From Allobosea sp. LC85 (GTDB lineage: Bacteria > Pseudomonadota > Alphaproteobacteria > Rhizobiales > Beijerinckiaceae), in the NCBI RefSeq assembly GCF_000735605.1, contig NZ_JPKG01000024.1, positions 62,001 through 126,000 of the forward strand: a stretch of 64,000 nucleotides of DNA, in the 5' to 3' direction. Every line of letters begins with the position of its first letter. Positions within the stretch are counted from its first letter, which is position 1. This document shows positions 9,401 through 17,077 of this stretch, in pieces. The translations under genes were made by a program, and so were the position numbers. The notes below the pieces were generated by a model. The model saw only the letters and a list, made by a program, of their open reading frames with translations. It did not search any database and had not been told where the DNA came from.

Positions 9401-10542
9401 CAAGCTGTAGTCCTCTCTTCTCGGTCCCATTCGGCGGCGCTGCGTGCTTCATCGCCGCTGCGCGCGAGCGCATGCGGCGGCACGTAGGCATGGCCATCCA
9501 TCAGAATGCGCGCGGTGCGCAGCAGGCCGGCACGCTCGATGACGGGGCGCTCCGGCGTGCCGCCAACGGTGAGCTTCACGGTGAATTCCCCGGTCGGGTG
9601 CTCGACGGAAATCGCGCGTTCGCGACCGGTCGGCATCACGGCAACCGAAGCCGCCGGCGACCCCGGCAGGGCTGCGGCCGTCGCCACCGTCACCGCGGCA
9701 AAGACACCAATCGAAGCGTGGCACTCGTGGGGAATGAAGCTGCGTGTCGCGATCGAGCCCGCAAGGGGACGTGCAACAAGCGCGATCTTGGGGACCACCA
9801 TCTTTGTCACATCGCCGAGTTTCATCAGTGGCCCCGCCGCGAGACGGATGCGCTCGATGCGCTGCTTCAGCGCCGTATCCTCTTGCAGCATGTCGCGGGT
9901 TTCGTGGCCGGTGCGCCCGATATCAGCCGCCCGCAAAACGATAACCGGCATACCGTTATCGAGCAGGGTGCATTCGACACCGTCGACGATGTCGACCGGA
10001 TTTCCCGTCGGCAGCAGCGCGCCGCAGACGGAGCCTTCTGTGCCAAGGAAGCTGATGTCGATCGGTGCGGAGGTCCCGGGCACCCCATCGATCCGGGCAT
10101 CGCCCTCGACACCGGCCTGACCAGCGTCAGTCCGCATTGCGAGATCGGCGATGGTGCCCGTGTTCAGCGTCCGAACCCGCACGGTGGTACTGGCGCCCTT
10201 CGCCCGAACGAGACCACGGGCCAGCGCGAAAGGGCCAATGCCAGCGAGGATGTTGCCGCAATTCGGCGTGGTGTCGACCGACGCGGTCTCGATGCCAACC
10301 TGCGCAAACAGGAAATCGATGTCGCAGCCCGGCTCGCTCGAGCGCGAAACGATCGCGACCTTGCTCGTCAGCGGGTGAGCTCCACCAAGCCCGTCAACCT
10401 GGCGCTTGTCGGGCGAGCCCATCACCGCGAGCAGGAATGCGTCTCGCGCGGCCGTGCCCACCGGCAGATCCTCGGCGAGGAAATAGGCGCCCTTGGACGT
10501 ACCGCCTCGGATCAGCATGCATGGCACGGCAATCTGCGACAT
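9400..10542 (-). CDS. galD: 4-oxalomesaconate tautomerase, PrpF family, GalD type
   Basis: A 380-residue PrpF/diaminopimelate-epimerase-fold isomerase with the signature PCMLIRGGTSKGAYF near the N-terminus and DTTPNCGNILAGIGPFA, which carries the catalytic-type Cys. GalD interconverts the keto and enol tautomers of 4-oxalomesaconate. PrpF paralogues isomerise aconitate, but immediate coupling to galB and galC favours GalD. Only 3 bases separate it from the upstream Bug gene. Confidence 0.86.
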   Translation of the reverse strand: MSQIAVPCMLIRGGTSKGAYFLAEDLPVGTAARDAFLLAVMGSPDKRQVDGLGGAHPLTSKVAIVSRSSEPGCDIDFLFAQVGIETASVDTTPNCGNILAGIGPFALARGLVRAKGASTTVRVRTLNTGTIADLAMRTDAGQAGVEGDARIDGVPGTSAPIDISFLGTEGSVCGALLPTGNPVDIVDGVECTLLDNGMPVIVLRAADIGRTGHETRDMLQEDTALKQRIERIRLAAGPLMKLGDVTKMVVPKIALVARPLAGSIATRSFIPHECHASIGVFAAVTVATAAALPGSPAASVAVMPTGRERAISVEHPTGEFTVKLTVGGTPERPVIERAGLLRTARILMDGHAYVPPHALARSGDEARSAAEWDREERTTA

Positions 10543-10545
10543 CGC

Positions 10546-11532
10546 TCAGCTTCCGCCCTTGATGCTGGCACGCGTGATGATATCGCGCCACAGCGTCCCC
10601 TCCGACGCGATCAGGCGCCCGAAACCTTCTGGCGTCTCGCGACGCGCAATCGCGCCGTCGCGATCGAGCGCCGCGACGAACTCCGGCTGGTCGAGCAGCG
10701 CGTTGATCTCGCGGTTGAGGCGCTCGACGATTGCCGCTGGCGTGTGGGCGGGGGCAACGATGCCATACCACTGCACAGCTTCGAAGCCGGGCAGCCCGCT
10801 TTCGGCAATGGTCGGGAGCTGCGGGGCAAAGGAGGTGCGCTCGGAACTGGCGACGCCGAGAGCACGCAGCTGGCCGGCTGCGGCGAGCGGCAGAACCGCC
10901 GGACCGCCGGTCAGCGTGAATTGCACGGAACCGGCGACGAGATCCGTCACCGACGGCGCGGTGCCGCGATAGGGCACGTGGATCGCCTCGAAACCGGCCC
11001 GATGCGCGAGATAGGCACCGGCTATATGCGCAGCACTGCCCTGTCCGCCTGAGCTGTAGTTCAGCTTGCCCGGATTGGCCTTGGCATAGGCCACGAATTC
11101 CTGGAATGAATTCGCCGGCAGGCTTGGGTTGATGACGAGGATGTTCGGCACCATGGCGACCAAAGCCACCGGCTGGAAATCCTTGACCGGATCATAGGGT
11201 ACATTGGGATAGAGCGCGGGGTTGAAGGCAAGCGTGCCGATATGCCCCATCATCAACGTATGGCCGTCCGGATCGGATTTCGCGACCTGGCTGGCCGCGA
11301 TCATGCCACCGGCGCCGGGGCGATTCTCGATGACGAAGCCCTTGCCGGGGATCGTGCGTTCCAGTCGGCTGGCAATCAGACGCGCGAGAAGGTCAGTGCT
11401 GCCGCCCGGGGTGAACGGCACAACGAGCCGAATGACCTGTGTCGGCCAGGCGGGCTGGACCTGTGCGCGCGCCGCGTGCCCGAGGCCAGCCAAAGCCAGT
11501 CCTGCGAGAAGTGATCGACGGTCGATGCCCAT
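10546..11532 (-). CDS. Bug-family (TctC-like) periplasmic solute receptor
   Basis: A 328-residue protein with a Tat-like leader (DRRSLLAGLALAGLGHAARA) and the Bug-family ligand region RLVVPFTPGGSTDLLARLIASRL. Bug proteins bind carboxylates, including aromatic acids, for tripartite tricarboxylate transport or for sensing. No TctA or TctB membrane gene is present, so it is an orphan receptor that may work with a remote permease or signal ligand presence. ATG at 11532 is preferred over an adjacent in-frame GTG. Confidence 0.88.
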   Translation of the reverse strand: MGIDRRSLLAGLALAGLGHAARAQVQPAWPTQVIRLVVPFTPGGSTDLLARLIASRLERTIPGKGFVIENRPGAGGMIAASQVAKSDPDGHTLMMGHIGTLAFNPALYPNVPYDPVKDFQPVALVAMVPNILVINPSLPANSFQEFVAYAKANPGKLNYSSGGQGSAAHIAGAYLAHRAGFEAIHVPYRGTAPSVTDLVAGSVQFTLTGGPAVLPLAAAGQLRALGVASSERTSFAPQLPTIAESGLPGFEAVQWYGIVAPAHTPAAIVERLNREINALLDQPEFVAALDRDGAIARRETPEGFGRLIASEGTLWRDIITRASIKGGS

Positions 11533-11690
11533 CACGCGCCTCGCCCTTGCCGCGCGCCGAACCCGGTCGCCTCGCCAAATCCGATGGACGCGATCGTCGC
11601 TGCTCTGGAGCGAGGCATGGGTCCTCCCTTGCTTGTGTGCGTTTCCTTGTCCCGCGAGGACCCTGACCCCAAGCTATTCTGCCATCAAAT

Positions 11691-11731
11691 GATAAGAATG
11701 CAGCGATTGATTACTTTCATGCATCTTTATC
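11691..11731 (-). promoter_or_regulatory. Imperfect inverted repeat in the AT-rich spacer before the Bug-gal operon
   Basis: GATAAGAATGCA at 11691-11702 faces TGCATCTTTATC at 11720-11731 (10 of 12 pairs) across 17 bases. It sits in a locally AT-rich stretch that overlaps the last codons of the LysR gene, about 160 bases upstream of the Bug start. It could be an operator or promoter element for the gal operon, or the terminator of the LysR gene. The evidence is sequence symmetry only. Confidence 0.3.
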
Positions 11732-12628
11732 GGAGACGCTGTTTCTCAGCGCCTGGCTCACCAGCGCCAGGAGATCGCGCGCCGCCGGCCGCAGCAACAG
11801 GTTCTTGCGGGTGACGATGCCGAGGGTGCGGCTGATGCTCGGCGAGCGCAGCGGGATCGCAACCAGTTCGCCGGCATCGACGGAGTCGAGCGCGAGCTGT
11901 GGCACAATCGCATAACCGATCGCGGAACGGACCAGGCTCACCGCGGTGATGACGCGCTGGACCTCGTAGCGCCAGGTCAGAGCCTCGCGCCGTGCGCCCA
12001 GCGCATCGTCGATCAGGACGCGATTCCCGGTCTCGGCACTGATGCGCACGAGTGGCAGCCCCTGCAGCTGAGCCCAGGTCAGCGACTCGGATCGGGCGAG
12101 CGGCATGCTGCGGTGACTGACGAGCACGAACGGCTCCTTGACCACCGGCTTGAGCTCGAGGTCCCAGCGATTGGCGGCGACGATGGTCACGCCGAATTCG
12201 GCCTGGCCCGACTGGACCTTGTCGGCGATCTCCGAGGCGGAGTTGTCGTGCACCCGGACGCGCACTGCCGGGTATCGTCTGGCGAACTCTGCGATCACCG
12301 ACGGCATGCAGTGGACCGCAATGGTTGGCAGACAGCCGACCGCGACCTCTTCCTCGGCATCCGCGGCATCGACCCGCGCTTCATCGATCGCGGCGCCAAG
12401 CTCTTCAAAGATCTTGCGGGCGCGAGGCAGGAGCGCCGACCCTGCCGGCGTCAGCGAGACCTGGCGGGTGGTGCGCAAAAGCAAGGCTGTTCCGAGTGAT
12501 TCCTCGAGCTTCCGGATCCGATGGCTCAGTGCGGTCTGAGAGAGATTGAGATGCGAAGCCGCGGCATGAAAACTGCCTCGCTCGGCGATACTGACGAAGG
12601 CCTGCAGGCCCAGAACGTCGACCCTCAC
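11717..12628 (-). CDS. LysR-family transcriptional regulator of the aromatic-acid operon
   Basis: A protein of about 303 residues with an N-terminal LysR HTH (LQAFVSIAERGSFHAAASHLNLSQTALSHRIRKLEESLGTALLLRTTRQVSLTPAG) and a LysR substrate domain. GTG at 12628 is preferred because GGAGG lies 9 bases upstream and it gives the normal LysR N-terminus; an ATG at 12661 is an alternative. It lies 184 bases upstream of the Bug-galDBC genes on the same strand and is likely their ligand-responsive activator (inference). A GalR-like role is plausible but untested. Confidence 0.85.
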   Translation of the reverse strand: MRVDVLGLQAFVSIAERGSFHAAASHLNLSQTALSHRIRKLEESLGTALLLRTTRQVSLTPAGSALLPRARKIFEELGAAIDEARVDAADAEEEVAVGCLPTIAVHCMPSVIAEFARRYPAVRVRVHDNSASEIADKVQSGQAEFGVTIVAANRWDLELKPVVKEPFVLVSHRSMPLARSESLTWAQLQGLPLVRISAETGNRVLIDDALGARREALTWRYEVQRVITAVSLVRSAIGYAIVPQLALDSVDAGELVAIPLRSPSISRTLGIVTRKNLLLRPAARDLLALVSQALRNSVSDKDA

Positions 12629-12661
12629 CCGCAAGATCCTCCAACCCGGTCCAATCGACAT

Positions 12662-13086
12662 CAGCGCGACCTCAGGGTCGCACCAACCATGCGCAGGGAA
12701 CCGGCATCAGACACTTCGACCTACGCTCGCAGAGGCGAGCTCAAGTCAGCAGAATCGAAAGGCCGGCACGGCTTCAGCATCGCCGGGAGCGGTTACCGCT
12801 GACAACAGCCCGCAATCAATGGCTCGATTTTAGCCGGATCACCAATGTCGGCCGTGCGGCAGGAAGGAGAAGCCGACTGTTGGTGCGGTTCTGCGGGGGT
12901 TGAAGAGCAATGACGAAAGGCCGCAGCCCAGCGGACTGCATGCTTCTGCTGCAGCCCCCATAGCCCAGAAACGGCCTCGACCGCTTGCCGACATTACCGG
13001 AAGACCAGTTCAACGCCGCAATCCCTGCATGCTCGGGTTGGAGCTGGAGGGGAAATGACTCGCGGCGACGGGACGGGAGATCTGCC
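12662..13086. other. Divergent intergenic region between the LysR and MFS genes
   Basis: About 425 bases without a convincing gene. It must hold the divergent promoters for the LysR gene (minus) and the MFS gene (plus). An open frame on the minus strand (12816-13220) reads through it but has no ribosome site and overlaps the MFS gene. The stretch 12880-13040 is unusually rich in short direct words such as GCAGCCC and CTGCAG and could be decayed coding or repeat DNA. I see no clear operator. Confidence 0.4.
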
Positions 13087-14295
13087 TTGAAGCTGCCGGT
13101 CTGGGCGAGCGCCTTGAGCGCGACGCTCCTTGTGCAAGTCATCAGCTCATTTGCCGCCGCGGCGATCCCGCTCCTGGGTCCGGTTCTGACGCAACGATGG
13201 GGCATGACTCCAGAAAGCATCGGCTACGTTTCAGCGGTCGTTTCGGTCGGCATCTGCTGGTTCCTGGCGTGCGGCGGCCCGATGCTCGATCATCACGGCC
13301 CGATCCGAGCCTTGCAGCTCGGTCTGATCTTCGTCGCGGTGGGTCTTCTGCTCCTGTCGCAGTCCTTTGGCCTCGTCGGCCTTGTCGGCGCGCTCCTGGT
13401 GGGCCTGGGCCTGGCGCCCAATACGCCTGCCGGCAGCCAGTTGCTGATGCGCACCGCGCCGCCCAGGCACCGCACGCTCGTGTTCTCGATCAAACAGGCG
13501 GGCGTACCTCTCGGTGGCGCCATAGCCGGTCTCGTCGTCGCGCCTCTGGTCCTGGGGCTCGGCTTCGTCGGCGCGGTCTGGACGATTGTCGCGATCATCT
13601 GTCTCTGCATCGTGCTGGTCCAGCTCTTTCAAAGGAGCCTCGATGCGGAGAAAGGCCCGCACAACCGGGCCTGGGCCCGGCTGTTCCTCTCGCCGTCCTC
13701 GCTCACTCGGTCGGCCAGGATTCTTAGCGCGCACCCGTCCTTGCCGATGCTCACTGCGCTGGGTGTCTCATTCTCCATAACGCAAGCCAGCATCACGGCC
13801 TTCACGGCAACCTACATGGTCACACAGCACGGGAAGACCCTGGCGCAGGCCGGGCACTACATCGCCGTTCTGCTTGCGGCGAGCACGGTCGCGCGCATCT
13901 TCTTTGGATGGCTGGCGGATCGCATGGGTGGCGGCCTCCTCCTGCTCTCGCTTCTGGCCTTGGGTGCGGGCTCCGCAATCTCGCTGCTTGTCTCTTCGAC
14001 AAGTGCCAGTCCCTGGATGGTCTATGGCTGCATGGCACTGGTCGGGGCCACATCGATGGGGTGGAACGGTGTCCACATGGCCGAGCTAGCGCGGGTCGCG
14101 CCGCCCGCCCTGATCGGCGACGTGACATCCGGCGCAAGCCTGTTTGGCTTCGTCGGTTCGATATGCGGGCCGCTGGTGTTTGCCATTGCTGCCAGCCGCA
14201 CGGGAAGCTTCGAATGGCCTTTCATGCTCGTCGCTGGCCAGCTGGCCATATTCGGCTTGTTCGCTCTGGGGCGTCAGTTCAAGCGCGCCGCTTGA
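13087..14295 (+). CDS. MFS transporter
   Basis: About 402 residues with 12 hydrophobic segments. TTG at 13087, preceded by GGGACGGGAGA, is chosen because it starts directly before the first membrane segment (VWASALSATLLVQVISSF); the open frame extends to 12985 but the extra residues are polar and unlike an MFS N-terminus. The loop between segments 2 and 3 (GGPMLDHHGPIRALQLG) occupies the usual motif-A position. It is divergent from the LysR gene of the aromatic unit. Export of an aromatic acid or uptake are both possible; the substrate cannot be read from sequence. Confidence 0.82.
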   Translation: MKLPVWASALSATLLVQVISSFAAAAIPLLGPVLTQRWGMTPESIGYVSAVVSVGICWFLACGGPMLDHHGPIRALQLGLIFVAVGLLLLSQSFGLVGLVGALLVGLGLAPNTPAGSQLLMRTAPPRHRTLVFSIKQAGVPLGGAIAGLVVAPLVLGLGFVGAVWTIVAIICLCIVLVQLFQRSLDAEKGPHNRAWARLFLSPSSLTRSARILSAHPSLPMLTALGVSFSITQASITAFTATYMVTQHGKTLAQAGHYIAVLLAASTVARIFFGWLADRMGGGLLLLSLLALGAGSAISLLVSSTSASPWMVYGCMALVGATSMGWNGVHMAELARVAPPALIGDVTSGASLFGFVGSICGPLVFAIAASRTGSFEWPFMLVAGQLAIFGLFALGRQFKRAA

Positions 14296-14468
14296 GCGGC
14301 CCGCGCGCTCATTTTGACGCTGCGCGAGCCAGAAGGCCTGCAGCCAGCGTGCCTATGTTGGAATTGGGCCCAAGTCCGTCAGGCTCACTCAACGAGGCGT
14401 CAGCGCGACTGGCAGACAGCGGCCGAACGCTCGGTCTGCGGCCAGAAAATCTTCATCCGCCGTCGCAT

Positions 14469-15677
14469 TCAGGCGCTGAGTGACCGATCGTTCCAGACGA
14501 CTTTCCGCCCCACCGCCTCCTCCAGGTTTCGACATGGCGCACGGCCGTCGGGAGGGGTGCTTGAAAACCTTTGATATCTTTCCACGAATGGAGAGAGCGT
14601 AAGTATATACAAAAGATAAAATTCTGTTTGTCGATTTATTCCGATCTTTAACATGATTCTCTTGATGTACGTTCTCACGGTAGCTTCGGTCAGATCAAGA
14701 TCATAGCCAATTCTTGACGGAGATCGGCCCAAAAATATCTCTGAAACGATCCGCTCTTCCGCCCACGACAACGAAAACGCCGCCGCTATACGCTTGGCGC
14801 CGGCCGCAGGGTCAATTTGCGGGATGATGATCAGCACCCGATCGCGCTGATCTTCGCACGGTGCCGCGCCGACCCAGGCAAACGCAAAGGCGCGATGATC
14901 CGTCGAGAGCGGTATCACCATGCTTGCCCATACATTCTCAAGGCGCGCTGCGGTTGTATCCCTCAGAGCCTGTTGCAGGAGCCCGCTTACAGCGGAATTC
15001 GCCCCGACAAGTGTGCCGTGATCGAGGCTTACGGGACTCTTTGCCAGCAGAAGCTGCTTGCCGGCCTGGTTGGTCCCGAGAACCCGCAACCTGTGGTCGA
15101 CCGCGAATGTCGGGGCCGCGAACTCTTCCAGCGATCGATCCAAGATGGAGCGGACTGGACGATGATGCGCGAGCCCCCGGACGAGCTCCCACATGGCCGT
15201 TGCTGCTCGGCGAACCAGGCCGACTTCGGCGGGTGCCAATGGCTGCGATCGCCATCCTGCCACAAACATGAGGTCACCGTCCTTGCCGGCCGCGATCCGA
15301 CCTGCCAGGGCGCAAGCCTTTCGAGATCTGCTTCGGCCCAGTATTTCGGTTGCGACGCCCTCCTCGCGAGGGATTTCAATCAAGCTCTCCTTCTGCAGCG
15401 TCAGGAAAGCGGCCACCCGTGAGACGGCGTCCGAAGGCGGGCGTGGATTTCGCCCACAACCGACCCAGACCGCGTTCGTGGCAAGTCCCGTTTTTCGTTG
15501 CCGAACGAGCACCAGGCAGCGCTCGCATTCCAGAAACGTGCGCATCGACCGCCCAAATGCTTCCAGCATAGCTCTGGTGCCGACTGTCTCCGTCGCGGCT
15601 CGGGATCGGGTTGTGCAACCATTGGACAAGGCTCGTCTCCTCCCGTCTGGTGGTGCCCCCCAATGATTTCGGTTCAT
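14469..15677 (-). CDS. LuxR-type HTH transcriptional regulator coupled to the type I secretion operon
   Basis: A 402-residue protein. The C-terminal part (roughly 303-358, SWAEERIVSEIFLGRSPSRIGYDLDLTEATVRTYIKRIMLKIGI) is a LuxR/GerE HTH. The long N-terminal part has no receiver motif I recognise and looks like a GAF/PAS-type sensor (inference). The ATG overlaps the stop of the membrane-fusion-protein gene as ATGA, so the regulator is translated from the same mRNA as the RTX exporter. This arrangement suggests feedback on RTX production. The 3' end is AT-richer than the surroundings. Confidence 0.82.
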   Translation of the reverse strand: MNRNHWGAPPDGRRRALSNGCTTRSRAATETVGTRAMLEAFGRSMRTFLECERCLVLVRQRKTGLATNAVWVGCGRNPRPPSDAVSRVAAFLTLQKESLIEIPREEGVATEILGRSRSRKACALAGRIAAGKDGDLMFVAGWRSQPLAPAEVGLVRRAATAMWELVRGLAHHRPVRSILDRSLEEFAAPTFAVDHRLRVLGTNQAGKQLLLAKSPVSLDHGTLVGANSAVSGLLQQALRDTTAARLENVWASMVIPLSTDHRAFAFAWVGAAPCEDQRDRVLIIIPQIDPAAGAKRIAAAFSLSWAEERIVSEIFLGRSPSRIGYDLDLTEATVRTYIKRIMLKIGINRQTEFYLLYILTLSPFVERYQRFSSTPPDGRAPCRNLEEAVGRKVVWNDRSLSA

Positions 15678-17077
15678 TTCTCCTTGAACGCTCGGCTCAC
15701 GCGCAACATCAACGGTTCAATCAGATACTCACCAAACGTCCGGTGGCCGGTCTCGATGAAGATCTCCACGGGCATTCCAGCCTGAAGCGAAGCTTTTACC
15801 GGTGCGAGGTCAGGCGAGAGAGCCAGATCCACTTCGGATTTATAGAAGGACCTCCCCGATGCCTGGTCGACGAGGGCGTCGGCCGTGATCATCGTCACGA
15901 GTCCCGTCAACTCGGGAGAGCGCCTCGAGTTGAAGGCCAGTACCTTGACCCGCGCCGACTGGCCAAGGCGCACTTCATTCCGGTCGGTGGGCTTGACCTC
16001 TCCCTCGACAATCAACCGATCCTGCGTCGGCACGATCTCAAGCAGGGTTTCCCGCGGCGCCAGAACAGCGTTGGAATGCCTGGTGTTCAGTCCGACGATG
16101 GTACCGGTTTCGGGCGCCCGGATTTCGCTGCGCTCGAGCATATCCTGCGCTGCTGCGATCCTGTGCCGGGCATCGGCTATCCGCTCTCGCGCGGCGCGGC
16201 GCTGCTGGGCGATATCCTGAAACCAGTCAAAGCCGATCTGGCGCCGTTTATCCTCGAGCTCGGAAATCTTGCCCTTCGCCTGCGCAATGGTGGCGGCATT
16301 CGCGGCGAGCTGGGCTTCTGCTTCGGCCTCGGCCCGCTTGAGCGCAAGCACCTTTGGCTTTCGGGCCAGGCCCTTCGCCAGAAGGTAATCGCTGTCCACG
16401 ATTTCATCGCGGAGGAAATGCAACTGGCGCGTCAGACCTTCCGAACTGCCTTGCAGCCCGCGGATGGCTGCCTCCTGCTGGAGAAGCTGCTGGGCGATGA
16501 GTGTCCGCTGTCCTCCGATCGAAGCGGAGCGTGCAGCGAATTCCGTTCGCTGCGTTTCCATCGCAAGCCGGGCGTCGGGCTGGGATTGCTCGCTCTGCAA
16601 TTCCCCCGAAAACGAGATCGTCTTCGAATCGGACTGCTCTGCCTCGAGCCGCGCTTCCTGAGCCAGATCCGAAAAGAGCTTGGCTCTGAGCACGCCGAGA
16701 TTGGCTTCGATTTGCGTCGTATCGAGCCGGGCGACAGGTTGACCGCGCTCGACATGATCGCCTTCACGCACGAAGACGGCCTTTACGATCCCGCCTTCGA
16801 GGTGCTGGACCGCACGACGCTGCGACAGCACCTTCACCACGCCTGGCGCGATCACCGCGCTGGCGAGCGGTACGGCCACGGCCCATGTAACGGCGCCTCC
16901 CAGCAGTGCCAGCGCGAGGAAACTTCCGCAAAGGATCAACCCCTTGGCGTTTGAGCGGGGTTGCTCCAGCGTCAATCGGGCGCGAACACTGGTCGGATGG
17001 ATCGAGAGATCCACCAAATCGCCAACACGCCTGGCCGGAACGCGCTGGGACGAGAACTGGCGTTCAATTCCGGACAT
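15674..17077 (-). CDS. HlyD-family type I secretion membrane-fusion protein (PrtE/LapC-like)
   Basis: A 467-residue periplasmic adaptor with a cytoplasmic N-terminus, one membrane segment (about 46-70), a biotinyl-lipoyl half-domain (VVKVLSQRRAVQHLEGGIVKAVFVREGDHVERGQPVARLDTTQIEANLG), a long Gln/Glu/Ala coiled coil (about 125-300) and the second barrel with VEGEVKPTDRNEVRLGQSARVKV. It links the ABC exporter to a TolC-type outer membrane channel, which is not encoded here. The ATG at 17077 shares a base with the exporter stop (TGATG). Confidence 0.9.
   Translation of the reverse strand: MSGIERQFSSQRVPARRVGDLVDLSIHPTSVRARLTLEQPRSNAKGLILCGSFLALALLGGAVTWAVAVPLASAVIAPGVVKVLSQRRAVQHLEGGIVKAVFVREGDHVERGQPVARLDTTQIEANLGVLRAKLFSDLAQEARLEAEQSDSKTISFSGELQSEQSQPDARLAMETQRTEFAARSASIGGQRTLIAQQLLQQEAAIRGLQGSSEGLTRQLHFLRDEIVDSDYLLAKGLARKPKVLALKRAEAEAEAQLAANAATIAQAKGKISELEDKRRQIGFDWFQDIAQQRRAARERIADARHRIAAAQDMLERSEIRAPETGTIVGLNTRHSNAVLAPRETLLEIVPTQDRLIVEGEVKPTDRNEVRLGQSARVKVLAFNSRRSPELTGLVTMITADALVDQASGRSFYKSEVDLALSPDLAPVKASLQAGMPVEIFIETGHRTFGEYLIEPLMLRVSRAFKEK

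Noticed and set aside
10546-11532. Complete tripartite tricarboxylate transporter
   Set aside because: Only the receptor gene is present; no TctA or TctB open frames adjoin it.
12816-13220. Minus-strand open frame (134 residues) in the LysR/MFS gap
   Set aside because: It overlaps the MFS start, lacks a ribosome site and matches no family I know; kept only as a note that the gap may hold decayed DNA.
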